Shown here piece by piece: positions 11,751 to 23,911 of a DNA stretch of 64,000 nt (the first letter of the stretch is position 1; every line of letters begins with the position of its first letter). This DNA comes from Paratinospora sagittata (taxonomy: Eukaryota > Streptophyta > Magnoliopsida > Ranunculales > Menispermaceae): NCBI GenBank assembly GCA_035771175.1, contig CM069594.1, positions 45,621,534 to 45,685,533 on the forward strand, in the 5' to 3' direction. Both the position numbers and the translations under genes were made by a program. Below the pieces are notes generated by a model that made no database searches, was not told where the DNA came from, and saw only the letters and a program-made list of their open reading frames with translations.

Positions 11751-12925
11751 ACATACTTACAGTTTAAAACAATAGATAGCCTCTGGAAATCTCAGCACAA
11801 AAGGGATAGAATGAAGCGAAATAATGAGGTTATCTTTAAGACAGTTTGCAATTTTGATTCAGTTCAAAGGTTGTTTGGACAAATGCAAGAATAATGACTT
11901 TCTTCGATTTAAACACTCTTTGGAAAGCTCAGTCTAACTTTCAAAAATCGTGCGTCTTCTATCTTTGTAAATCAGAGAATGAGGGTTTTATAAAATTAGC
12001 AGTTGCAGGTTAAAGAGGAAGAGAGTACAAAATGATTTGAATTCAAAACGTTGTTTAATCTGAAGTTGTTTTGGGCGTGCGAGACAATGGGAATCATGAA
12101 GGTGTTAGTTGAGAATATTTCAATTAATATAACCAGGCATAACTGTGTAAGGTATAGAAAAGTCGAGCAAGCTGAAGTGGCCACATTTTTCTCGTTAGAA
12201 ATATCTGATTTTTGTCTCAAACGTGGATAGCGTGGTATTATTGGGTTGTATATCATGTTCTCTATTGAAAGATAGCTTGTCCATATACACAAACCTGAGA
12301 GCTCGAGTTTTTCAGACTTTCCGATAGCGAGTTATCAAGGCCTATAGGGCACTATTGCCCACTTTACTAAAAATGGAAAGATCACGACAACATCTTTATA
12401 GCGAGTTATCAAAGGGGATAGCGCGTTATAGAAAATTTTCAAGAAAAACAAATGTTTTATTATACAACCCTATCAGCGGGCTATCAACACTGATAGGGCG
12501 CTAGTGCCAACTGAAAAATTTTTGCAAATAGCTAAATAGCCTTATTTTTGGAAAATTTATATTTTGACACTCAAGAACCATTCCATTCACTCAAAACATA
12601 TTGATATAAGATTAAAAAGTATTAAATAATTCAAAACTCAAGAAAATTATGATTAAAACCTTTCGGAAATTTTTCAAAATGGAATACTATATCGAAGTGA
12701 TTTTGAAGACTTTTCAATTTTCAGAGTTTTAGTGTTGAGATTGATCGAGAAGTTACCCTACACACCAATGATAAAACTAATGCATTTGAGATGAGATATG
12801 ACTTCGTTCTTCTAGCTTGATCTTTGTAGACTTCGATAGCTATTGTTTGATGTGTTGTTGATGATTAGTTCAAGCTCTTAGAAAAAAAAATTACAGGTGA
12901 TGTTTTCTCTTACCGAGAACACTTC
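11751..12925. repeat. Monomer 11 (class L)
   Basis: 1175 bp. The left half is a copy of monomer 10, with the same translated antisense frame. The right half instead shares GGGCACTATTGCC, ATCACGACAAC, GTTATAGAAAAT and AAAAAGTATT with monomer 12, so the copy is a mosaic. Confidence 0.95.
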
Positions 12926-14100
12926 ACATACTTACAGTTTTAAACAATAGATAGCCTCTGGAAATCTCAGCACAAAAGGGATAAAATGAAGCGAAATAAT
13001 GAGGTTATCTTTAAGACAGTTTGCAATTTTGATTCCGTTCGAAGGTTGTTTGGACAAATGTAAGAATAACGACTTTCTTCGATTTAAACACTCTTTGGAA
13101 AGCTCAGTCTAACTTTCAAAAATCGTGCGTCTTCTATCTTTGAGAATCAGAGAATGATGGTTTTATAAAATTAGCAGTTGAAGGGTAAAGAGGAAGAGAA
13201 TACAAAATGATTTGAATTTAAAACGTTGTTTAATCTAAAGTTGTTTTGTGCGTGCGAGACAATGGGAATCATCAAGGTGTTAGTAGAGAATATTTCAATT
13301 AATATAACCAGGCATAACTGTGTAAGGTATAGAAAAGTCGAGCAAGCTGAAGTGGCCACATTTTTCTCGTTAGAAATATCTGATTTTTGTCTCAAACGTC
13401 GATAGCGTGGTATTATTGGGTTGTATATCATGTTCTCTAATGAAAGATAGCATGTCCATATACACAAACCCGAGAGCTCGAGTTTTTCAGACTTTCCGAT
13501 AGCGAGTTATCACGGCCTATAGGGCACTATTGCCCACTTTACCAAAAATGGAAAGATCACGACAACATCTTTATAGCGAGTTATCAAAGGGGATAGCGCG
13601 TTATAGAAAATTTTCAAGAAAAACAAATGTTTTATTATACAACCCTATCAGCGGGCTATCAACACTGATAGGGCGCTAGTGCCAACTGGAAAATTTTTGC
13701 AAATAGCTAAATAGCCTTATTTTTGGAAAATTAATATTTTGACACTCAAGAACCATTCCATTCACTCAAAACATATTGATATAAGATTAAAAAGTATTAA
13801 ATAATTCAAAACTCAAGAAAATTATGATTAAAACCTTTCGGAAATTTTCCAAAATGGAATACTATATCGAAGTGATTTTGAAGACTTTTCAATTTTCAGA
13901 GTTTTAGTGTTGAGATTGATCGAGAAGTTACCCTACACACCAAAGATAAAACTAATGCATTTGACATGAGATATGACTTCGTTCTACGAGCTTGATCTTT
14001 GTAGACTTCGATAGCTATTGTTTGATGTGTTGTTGATGATTAGTTCAAGCTCTTAGAAAAAAAAATTACAGGTGATGTTTTCTCTTACCGAGAACACTTC
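12926..14100. repeat. Monomer 12 (class L)
   Basis: 1175 bp. CAGTTTTAAACAATAG at the start is shared with monomer 14. Other marks are GTTGAAGGGTAAAG, TTTTGTGCGTGCG, GCATGTCCATATAC, TATCACGGCC and TTTACCAAAAATGG. Confidence 0.95.
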
Positions 14101-15269
14101 ACATACTTACAGTTTAAAACTACAGATAGCCTCTGGAAATCTCAGCACAAAAGGGATAAAATGAAGCGAAATAATGAGGTTATCTTCAAAACAGTTTGCA
14201 ATTTTGATTCAGTTCGAAGGTTGTTTGGACAAATGAAAGAATAACGACTTTCTTCGATTTAAACACTCTTTGGAACGCTCAGTCTAACTTGCAAAAATCG
14301 TGTGTTCACTATTTGAAAATCAAAGAATGAGGGTTTTATAAAATTAGCAGTTGCAGGTTAAAGAGGAAGAGAGTACAAAAAGATTTGGATTCAAAATGTT
14401 GTTTAATCTAAAGTTGTGTTGGGCGTGCGAGACAATGGGAAACATCAAGGTGTTAGAATATTTCAATTAATATAACCAGGCATAACTGTGTAAGGTATAG
14501 AAAAGTCGAGCAAGCTGAAGTGGCCACATTTTTCTCGTTAGGAATATCTGATTTTTTTCTCAAACGTCGATAGCGTGGTATTATTGGGTCGTGTATCATG
14601 TTCTCTATTGAAAGATAGCAGGTCAATATACACAAACCCGAGAGCTGGAGTTTTTCAGACCTTCCGATCGCGAGTTATCAAGGCCTATAGGGCGCTATTG
14701 CCCACTTTACTAAAAACGGAAAGATGATGGCAGCATCTTTATAGCGAGTTATCAAAGGGATACCGCGTTATAGACAATTTTCAAGAAAAAAACAAATGTT
14801 TTATTATACAACCCTATCAGCGGGCTGTCAACACTGATAGGGCGCTAGTGCCAACTGGAAAATTTTTGCAAATAGCTAAATAGCCTTATTTTTGGAAAAT
14901 TATTATTTTGACACTCAAGAACCATTCCATTCACACAAAACATATTGATATAAGATTAAAAACTATTAAATAATTCAAAACTCATGAAAATTATGATTAA
15001 AACCTTTCGGAAATTTTTCAAAATGGAATACTATATCGAAGTGATTTTGAAGACTTTTCAATTTTCAGAGTTTTAGTGTTGAGATTGATCGAGAAGTTAC
15101 CCTACACACCAAAGATAAAACTAATGCATTTGACATGAGATATGACTTCGTTCTTCTAGCTTGATCTTTGTAGAGTTCGATAGCTATTGTTTGATGTGTT
15201 GTTGATGATTAGTTCAAGCTCTTAGAAAAAAAAATTACAGGTGATGTTTTCTCTTACCGAGAACACTTC
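14101..15269. repeat. Monomer 13 (class L, several small indels)
   Basis: 1169 bp. It has a 5-bp deletion giving GTTAGAATATTTC, a 2-bp loss giving ATCGTGTGTTCAC, and an A-run expansion before CAAATG. Core changes are GATCGCGAG and GATACCGCG. CTGTCA/TGATAG in the hairpin leaves one G-T pair. The antisense frame is broken. Confidence 0.95.
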
Positions 15270-16359
15270 ACATACTTACAGTTTTAAACAATAGATAGCC
15301 TCTGGAAATCTCAGCACAAAAGGGATAAAATGAAGCGAAATAATGAGGTTATCTTTAAGACAGTTTGCAATTTTGATTCAGTTCGAAGGTTGTTTGGACA
15401 AATGTAAGAATAACGACTTTCTTCGATTTAAACACTCTTTGGAATGCTCAGTCTAACTTGCAAAAATGATTTGAATTCAAAACGTTGTTTAATCTAAAGT
15501 TGTTTTGGGCGTGCGAGACAATGGGAATCATGAAGGTGTTAGTAGAGAATATTTCAATTAATATAACCAGGCATAACTGTGTAAGGTATAGAAAAGTCGA
15601 GCAAGCTGAAGTGGCCACATTTTTCTCGTTAGAAATATCTGATTTTTGTCTCAAACGTCGATAGCGTGGTATTATTGGGTTGTATATCATGTTCTCTAAT
15701 GAAAGATAGCATGTCCATATACACAAACCCGAGAGCTCGAGTTTTTCAGACTTTCCGATAGCGAGTTATCAAGGCCTATAGGGCACTATTGCCCACTTTA
15801 CTAAAAATGGAAAGATCACGGCAACATCTTTATAGCGAGTTATCAAAGGGGATAGCGCGTTATAGACAATTTTCAAGAAAAACAAATGTTTTATTATACA
15901 ACCCTATCAGCGGGCTATCAACACTGATAGGGCGCTAGTGCCAACTGGAAAATTTTTGCAAATAGCTAAATAGCCTTATTTTTGGAAAATTAATATTTTG
16001 ACACTCAAGAACCATTCCATTCACTCAAAACATATTGATATAAGATTAAAAACTATTAAATAATTCAAAACTCATGAAAATTAGGATTAAAACCTTTCGG
16101 AAATTTTTCAAAATGGAATACTATATCGAAGTGATTTTGAAGACTTTTCAATTTTCAGCGTTTTAGTGTTGAGATTGATCGAGAAGTTACCCTACACACC
16201 AAAGATAAAACTAATGCATTTGACATGAGATATGACTTCGTTCTTCTAGCTTGATCTTTGTAGACTTCGATAGCTATTGTTTGAAGTGTTGTTGATGATT
16301 AGTTCAAGCTCTTAGAAAAAAAAATTACAGGTGATGTTTTCTCTTACCGAGAACACTTC
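15270..16359. repeat. Monomer 14, internally deleted
   Basis: 1090 bp. An 86-bp segment between the CAAAAATCG block and the GTACAAAATG block is missing, with the junction at 15463-15467. The rest is ordinary class L and resembles monomer 12 at the left and monomers 12 and 16 in the middle. Confidence 0.95.
15463..15467. other. 86-bp deletion junction in monomer 14
   Basis: The sequence reads ACTTGCAAAAATGATTTG. The left side normally continues AAAAATCGTGCG and the right side normally comes from GTACAAAATGATTTG. AAAAT is common to both, giving five bases of microhomology at the junction. The antisense open frame loses its last codons as a result. Confidence 0.9.
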
Positions 16360-17535
16360 ACATACTTACAGTTTAAAACAACAGATAGCCTCTGGAAATC
16401 TCAGCACAAAAGGGATAAAATGAAGCAAAATAATGAGGTTATCTTCAAGATAGTTTGCAATTTTGATTCAGTTCGGAGGTTGTTTGGACAAATGTAAGAA
16501 TAACGACTTTATTCGATTTAAACACTCTTTGGAACGCTCAGTCTAACTTGCAAAAATCGTGCGTGTTCACTCTTTGAAAATCAGAGAATGAGGGTTTTAT
16601 AAAATTAGCAGTTGTAGGTTAAAAGAGGAAGAGAGTACAAAATGATTTGGATTCAAAACGTTGTTTAATCTAAAGTTGTTTTGGGCGTGCGAGACAATGG
16701 GAATCATCAAGGTGTTAGTGGAGAATATTTCAATTAATATAACCAGGCATAACTGTGTAAGGTATAGAAAAGTCAAGCAAGCTGAAGTGGCCACATTTTT
16801 CTCGTTAGAAATATTTTATTTTTGTCTCAAACGTCGATAGCGTTGTATTATTGGGTTGTGTATCATGTTCTCTATTGAAAGATAGCAGGTCGATATACAC
16901 AAACTCGAGAGCTCGAGTTTTTCAGACTTTCCGATAGCGAGTTATCAAGGCCTATAGGGCGCTATTGCCCACTTTACTAAAAATGGAAAGATCACGGCAA
17001 CATCTTTATAGCGAGTTATCAAAGGGGGTAGCGCGTTATAGACAATTTTCAAGAAAAACAAATGTTTTATTATACAACCCTATCAGCGGGCTATCAACAC
17101 AGATAGGGCGCTAGTGCCAACTGGAAAACTTTTGCAAATAGCTAAATAGCCTTATTTTCAGAAAATTAATATTTTGACACTCAAGAACCATTCCATTCAC
17201 TCAAAACATATTGATATAAGATTAAAAACTATTAAATAATTCAAAACTCATGAAAATTATGATTAAAACCTTTCAGAAATTTTTAAAAATGGAATACTAT
17301 ATCGAAGTGATTTTGAAGACTTTTCAATTTTCAGAGTTTTAGTGTTGAGATTGATCGAGAAGTTACCCTACACACCAAAGATAAAACTAATGCATTTGAA
17401 ATGAGATATAACTTCGTTCTTCTAGCTTGATCTTTGTAGACTTCGATAGCTATTGTTTGATGTGTTGTTGATGATTAGTTCAAGCTCTTAGAAAAAAAAC
17501 TTACAGGTGATGTTTTCTCTTACCGAGAACACTTC
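16360..17535. repeat. Monomer 15 (class L, left-half relative of 26)
   Basis: 1176 bp. CAAGATAGTTTGC, GTTCGGAGG and GACTTTATTCG recur together only in monomer 26. Other marks are AAGTCAAGCAAG, AAATATTTTATTTTTG, GGGGGTAGCGCG and ACACAGATAGGG. A stop interrupts the antisense frame. Confidence 0.95.
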
Positions 17536-18200
17536 ACATACTTACAGTTTAAAACAATAGATAGACGCTGGAAATCTCAGCACAAAAGGGATAAAATGAA
17601 GCGAAATAATGAGGTTATCTTTAAGACAATTGCAATTTTGATTCAGTTCGAAGGTTGTTTGGACAAATGCAAGAATAATGACTTTCTTCGATTTAAACAC
17701 TCTTTGGAAAGCTCAGTCTAACTTTCAAAAATCGTGCGTGTTCTATTTTTGAAAATTAGAGAATGAGGGTTTTATAAAATTAGCAGTTGCAGGTTAAAGA
17801 GGAAGAGAGTACAAAATGATTTGAATTCAAAACGTTGTTTAATCTAAAGTTGTTTTGTGCGTGCGAGACAATGGGAATCATGAAGGTGTTAGTAGAGAAT
17901 ATTTCAATTAATATAACCAGGCATAACTGTGTAAGGTATAGAAAAGTCGAGCAAGCTGAAGTGGCCACATTTTTCTCGTTAGAAATATCTGATTTTTGTC
18001 TCAAACGTCGATAGCGTGGTATTATTGGGTTGTATATCATGTTCTCTAATGAAAGATAGCATGTCCATATACACAAACCCGAGAGCTCGAGTTTTTCAGA
18101 CTTTCCGATAGCGAGTTATCAAGGCCTATAGGGCACTATTGCCCACTTTACTAAAAATGGAAAGATCACGGCAACATCTTTATAGCGAGTTATCAAAGGG

Positions 18201-18207
18201 GATAGCG
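18201..18207. other. First rearrangement junction in monomer 16
   Basis: GATAGCG normally continues CGTTATAG here (module B, right half), but in this copy it continues AGTTATCAAGGCC, the sequence after the GATAGCG at 18107. The switch is a 94-bp step back and lies within a 7-bp identity between two core repeats. Confidence 0.9.
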
Positions 18208-18283
18208 AGTTATCAAGGCCTATAGGGCACTATTGCCCACTTTACTAAAAATGGAAAGATCACGGCAACATCTTTATAGCGAG

Positions 18284-18284
18284 T
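18284..18284. other. Second rearrangement junction in monomer 16
   Basis: TTTATAGCGAG is followed by TAGCAGTTGCAGG, which belongs about 503 bp upstream at 17781. Only the single T at the junction is shared. From here the sequence runs normally through a second copy of the middle zone and core. Confidence 0.9.
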
Positions 18285-19211
18285 AGCAGTTGCAGGTTAA
18301 AGAGGAAGAGAGTACAAAATGATTTGAATTCAAAACGTTGTTTAATCTAAAGTTGTTTTGGGCGTGCGAGACAATGGGAATCATGAAGGTGTTAGTAGAG
18401 AATATTTCAATTAATATAACCAGGCATAACTGTGTAAGGTATAGAAAAGTCGAGCAAGCTGAAGTGGCCACATTTTTCTCGTTAGAAATATCTGATTTTT
18501 GTCTCAAACGTCGATAGCGTGGTATTATTGGGTTGTATATCATGTTCTCTAATGAAAGATAGCATGTCCATATACACAAACCCGAGAGCTCGAGTTTTTC
18601 AGACTTTCCGATAGCGAGTTATCAAGGCCTATAGGGCACTATTGCCCACTTTACTAAAAATGGAAAGATCACGGCAACATCTTTATAGCGAGTTATCAAA
18701 GGGGATAGCGCGTTATAGACAATTTTCAAGAAAAACAAATGTTTTATTATACAACCCTATCAGCGGGCTATCAACACTGATAGGGCGCTAGTGCCAACTG
18801 AAATTTTTTGCAAATAGCTAAATAGCCTTATTTTTGGAAAATTATTATTTTGACACTCAAGAACCATTCCATTCACTCAAAACATATTGATATAAGATTA
18901 AAAACTATTAAATAATTCAAAACTCACGAAAATTATGATTAAAACCTTTCGGAAATTTTTCAAAATGGAATACTATATCGAAGTGATTTTGAAGACTTTT
19001 CAATTTTCAGAGTTTTAGTGTTGAGATTGATCGAGAAGTTACCCTACACACCAAAGATAAAACTAATGCATTTGACATGAGATATGACTTCGTTCTTATA
19101 GCTTGATCTTTGTAGACTTCGATAGCTATTGTTTGATGTGTTGTTGATTATTAGTTCAAGCTCTTAGAAAAAAAAATTACAGGTGATGTTTTCTCTTACC
19201 GAGAACACTTC

Positions 19212-20387
19212 ACATACTTACAGTTTAAAACAACAGATAGCCTCTGGAAATCTCAGCACAAAAGGGATAAAATGAAGCGAAATAATGAGGTTATCTTCAA
19301 GACAGTTTGCAATTTTGATTCAGTTCAGAGGTTCTTTGGACAAATGTAAGAATAATGACTTTCTTCGATTTAAACACTCTTTGGAACGCTCAGTCTAACT
19401 TCCAAAAATCGTGCGTGTTCACTCTTTGAAAATCAGAGAATGGGGGTTTTATAAAATTAGCAGTTGGAGGTTAAAAAAGAAAGAGAGTACAAAATGATTT
19501 GGATTCAAAACGTTGTTTAATCTAAAGTTGTTTTGGGCGTGCGAGACAATGGGAATCATCAAGGTGTTAGTGGAGAATATTTCAATTAATATAACCAGGC
19601 ATAACTGTGTAAGGTATAGAAAAGTCAAGCAAGCTGAAGTGGCCACATTTTTCTCGTTAGAAATATCTGATTTTGGTCTCAAACGTCGGTAGCGTGGTAT
19701 TATTGGGTTGTGTATCATGTTCTCTATTGAAAGATAGCAGGTCGATAAACACAAACCCGAGAGCTCGAGTTTTTCAGACTTTCCGATAGCGAGTTATCAA
19801 GGCCTATAGGGCGCTATTGCCCACTTTACTAAAAATGGAAAGATCACGGCAACATCTTTATAGCGAGTTATCAAAGGGGATAGCGCGTTATAGACAATTT
19901 TCAAGAAAAACAAATGTTTTATTATACAACCCTATCAGCGGGCTATCAACACAGATAGGGCGCTAGTGCCAACTGGAAAATTTTTGCAAATAGCTAAATA
20001 GCCTTATTTTTGGAAAATTAATATTTTGACACTCAAGAACCATTCCATTCACTCAAAACATATTAATATAAGATTAAAAACTATTAAATAATTCAAAACT
20101 CATGAAAATTATTATTAAAACCTTTCGGAAATTTTTCAAAATGGAATACTATATCGAAGTGATTTTGAAGACTTTTCAATTTTCAGAGTTTTAGTGTTGA
20201 GATTGATCGAGAAGTTACCCTACACACCAAAGATAAAACTAATGCATTTGACATGAGATATGACTTCGTTCTTCTAGCTTGATCTTTGTAGACTTCGATA
20301 GCTATTGTTTGATGTGTTGTTGATGATTAGTTCAAGCTCTTAGAAAAAAAAATTACAGGTGATGTTTTCTCTTACCGAGAACACTTC
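19212..20387. repeat. Monomer 17 (class L, counterpart of 28)
   Basis: 1176 bp. GTTCAGAGG, CTTCCAAAAATC, GAATGGGGGTTTT, AAGTCAAGCAAG, GATTTTGGTCTC and CGTCGGTAGCG all recur in monomer 28, which has the same length. Confidence 0.95.
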
Positions 20388-21562
20388 ACATACTTACAGT
20401 TTAAAACAACAGATAGCCTCTGGAAATCTCAACACAAAAGGGATAAAATGAAGCGAAATAATGAGGTTATCTTTAAGACAGTTTGCAATTTTTATTCACT
20501 TCGAAGGTTGTTTGGACAAATGCAAGAATAATGACTTTCTTCGATTTAAACACTCTTTGGAAAGCTCAGTTTAACTCTCAAAAATCGTGCGTCTTCTATC
20601 TTTGAAAATCAGAGAATGAGGGTTTTATAAAATTACCAGTTGCAGGTTAAAGAGGAAGAGAGTACAAAATGATTTGAATTCAAAACGTTGTTTAATCTAA
20701 AGTTGTTTTGGGCGTGCGAGACAATGGCATTCATCAAGGTGTTAGTAGAGAATATTTCAATTAATATAACCAGGCATAACTGTGTAAGGTATAGAAAAGT
20801 CGAGCAAGCTGAAGTGGCCACATTTTTCTCGTTAGGAATATCTGATTTTTGTCTCAAACGTCGATAGCGTGGTATTATTGGGTTGTGTATCATGTTCTCT
20901 ATTGAAAGATAGCAGGTCGATATACACAAACCCGAGAGCTGGAGTTTTTCAGACTTTCCGATAGCGAGTTATCAAGGCCTATAGGGCGCTATTGCCCATT
21001 TTACTAAAAATAGAAAGATCACGGCAACATCTTTATAGCGAGTTATCAAAGGTGATAGCGCGTTATAGACAATTTTCAAGAAAAACAAATGTTTTATTAT
21101 ACAACCCTATCAGCGGGCTATCAACACTGATAGGGCGCTAGTGCCAACTGGAAAATTTTTGCAAATAGCTAAATAGCCTTATTTTTGGAAAATTAATATT
21201 TTGACACTCAAGAACCATTCCATTCACTCAAAACATATTGATATAAGATTAAAAACTATTAAATAATTCAAAACTCATGCAAATTATGATTAAAACCTTT
21301 CGGAAATTTTTCAAAATGGAATACTATATCGAAGTGATTTTGAAGACTTTTCAATTTTCAGAGTTTTAGTGTTGAGATTGATCGAGAAGTTACCCTACAC
21401 ACCAAAGATAAAACTAATGCATTTGACATGAGATATGACTTCGTTCTTCTAGCTTGATCTTTGTAGACTTCGATAGCTATTGTTTGATGTGTTGTTGATG
21501 ATTAGTTCAAGCTCTTAGAAAAACAAATTACAGGTGATGTTTTCACTTACCGAGAACACTTC
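20388..21562. repeat. Monomer 18 (class L, counterpart of 29; also like 27)
   Basis: 1175 bp. It carries GCAATTTTTATTCACTTCG, GTTTAACTCTC, AATTACCAGTTGC, CAATGGCATTC, GAGCTGGAG and AAAGGTGATAGCG. Monomers 27 and 29 carry most of the same set. Confidence 0.95.
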
Positions 21563-22736
21563 ACATACTTACAGTTTAAAACAATAGATAGCCTCTGGAA
21601 ATCTAAGCACAAAAGGGATAAAATGAAGCGAAATAATGAGGTTATCTTTAGGACAGTTTGCAATTTTGATTCAGTTCGAAGGTTGTTTGGACAAATGCAA
21701 GAATAACGACTTTCTTTGATTTAAACACTCTTTGGAAAGCTCAGTCTAACTTGCAAAAATCGTGCGTGTTCTATATTTGAAAATCAGAGAATGAGGGTTT
21801 TATAAAATTAGCAGTTGCACGTTAAAGAGGAAGAGAGTACAAAATGATTTGAATTAAAACGTTGTTTAATCTAAAGTTGTTTTGGGCGTGCGAGACAATG
21901 TGAATCTTCAAGGTGTTAGTAGAGAATATTTCAATGAATATAACCAGGCATAACTGTGTAAGGTATAGAAAAGTCGAGCAGGCTGAAGTGGCCACATTTT
22001 TCTCGTTAGAAATATCTGATTTTTGTCTCGAACGTCGATAGCGTGGTATTATTGGGTTGTGTATCATGTTCACTATTGAAAGATAGCAGGTCGATATACA
22101 CAAACCCGAGAGCTCGAGTTTTTCAGACATTCCGGTAGCGAGTTATCAAGGCCTATAGGGCGCTATTGCCCACTTTATTAAAAATGGAAAGATCACGGCA
22201 ACATCTTTATAGCGAGTTATCAAAGGTGATAGCGCGTTATAGACAATTTTCAAGAAAAACAAATGTTTTATTATACAACCCTATCAGCGGGCTATCAACA
22301 CTGATAGGGCGCTAGTGCCAACTGGAAAATTTTTGCAAATAGCTAAATAGCCTTATTTTTGGAAAATTAATATTTTGACACTCAAGAACCATTCCATTCA
22401 CTCAAAACATATTGATATAAGATTAAAAAATATTAAATAATTCAAAACTCATGCAAATTATGATTAAAACCTTTCGGAAATTTCTTAAAATGGAATACTA
22501 TATCGAAGTGATTTTGAGGACTTTTCAATTTTCAGAGTTTTAGTGTTGAGATTGATCGAGAAGTTACCCTACACACCAAAGATAAAACTAATGCATTTGA
22601 CATGAGATATGACTTCGTTCTTCTAGCTTGATCTTTGTAGACTTCGATAGCTATTGTTTGATGTGTTGTTGATGATTAGTTCAAGCTCTTAGAAAAACAA
22701 ATTACAGGTGATGTTTTCACTTACCGAGAACACTTC
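21563..22736. repeat. Monomer 19 (class L, counterpart of 30)
   Basis: 1174 bp. CTAAGCAC, TTTAGGAC, GCACGTTAAAG, a 1-bp deletion giving GAATTAAAACG, and CATGTTCACTATTG are shared with monomer 30. It already has CAGACATTCCGG, the class T mark, in its core. Confidence 0.95.
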
Positions 22737-23911
22737 ACATACTTACAGTTTAAAACAACAGATAGCCTCTGGAAATCTCAGCACAAAAGGGATAAAATGA
22801 AGCGAAATAATGAGGTTATCTTTAAAACAGTTTGCAATTTTTATTCACTTCGAAGGTTGTTTGGACAAATGCTAGAATAACGACTTTCTTTGATTTAAAC
22901 ACTCTGTGGAATGCTCAGTCTAACTTGCAAAAATCGTGCGTGTTCACTATTTGAAAATCAGAGAATGAGGGTTTTATAAAATTAGCAGTTGTTGGTTAAA
23001 AGAGGAAGAGAGTACAAAATGATTTGAATTCAAAACGTTGTTTAATCTAAAGTTGTTTTGGGCGTGCGAGACAATGGGAATCATCAAGGTGTTAGTAGAG
23101 AATATGTCAATTAATATAACCAGGCATAACTGTGTAAGGTATAGAAAAGTCGACCAGGTTGAAGTGGCCACATTTTTCTCGTTTGAAATATCTGATTTTT
23201 GTCTCGAACGTCGATAGCGTGGTATTATTGGGTTGTGTATCATGTTCTCTATTGAAAGATAGCAGGTCGATATACACAAACCCGAGAGCTCGAGTTTTTC
23301 AGACATTCCGGTAGCGAGTTATCAAGGCCTATAGGGCGCTATTGCCCACTTTACTAAAAATGGAAAGATCACGGCAACATCTTTATAGCGAGTTATCAAA
23401 GGGGATAGCGCGTTATAGACAATTTTCAAGAAAAACAAATGTTTTATTATACAACCCTATCAGCGGGCTATCAACACTGATAGGGCGCTAGTGCAAACTG
23501 GAAAATTTTTGCAAATTGCTAAATAGCCTTATTTTTGGAAAATTACTATTTTGACACTCAAGAACCATTCCATTCACCCAAAACATATTGACATAAGATT
23601 AAAAACTATTAAATAATTCAAAACTCATGGAAATTGTGATTAAAACCTTTCGAAAATTTTTCAAAATGGAATACTATATCGAACTGATTTTGAAGACTTT
23701 CCAATTTTCAGAGTTTTAGTGTTGAGATTGATCGAGAAGTTACCCTACACACCAAAGATAAAACTAATGCATTTGACATGAGATATGACTTCGTTCTTCG
23801 AGCTTGATCTTTGTAGACTTCGATAGCTATTGTTTGATGTGTTGTTGATGATTAGTTCAAGCCTTTAGAAAAAAAAATACAGGTGATGTTTTCTCTTACC
23901 GAGAACACTTC
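22737..23911. repeat. Monomer 20 (class T, first of the right-hand type)
   Basis: 1175 bp. The leader still has TTTTTATTCACTTCG of class L, and the rest is class T: CTCTGTGGAATGC, GTTGTTGG, AATATGTCAAT, GTCGACCAGG, TTGACATAAG and ATCGAACTG. It is the counterpart of 31. Confidence 0.95.

Larger units (their letters stand above)
17536..19211. repeat. Monomer 16, internally duplicated
   Basis: 1676 bp. About 500 bp of its middle (antisense-frame zone and start of core) is present twice, at about 17781-18200 and 18284-18706, with an extra partial copy of the core between. Class L; it starts with ATAGATAGACGCTGG and AAGACAATTGC (small private changes). Confidence 0.95.
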
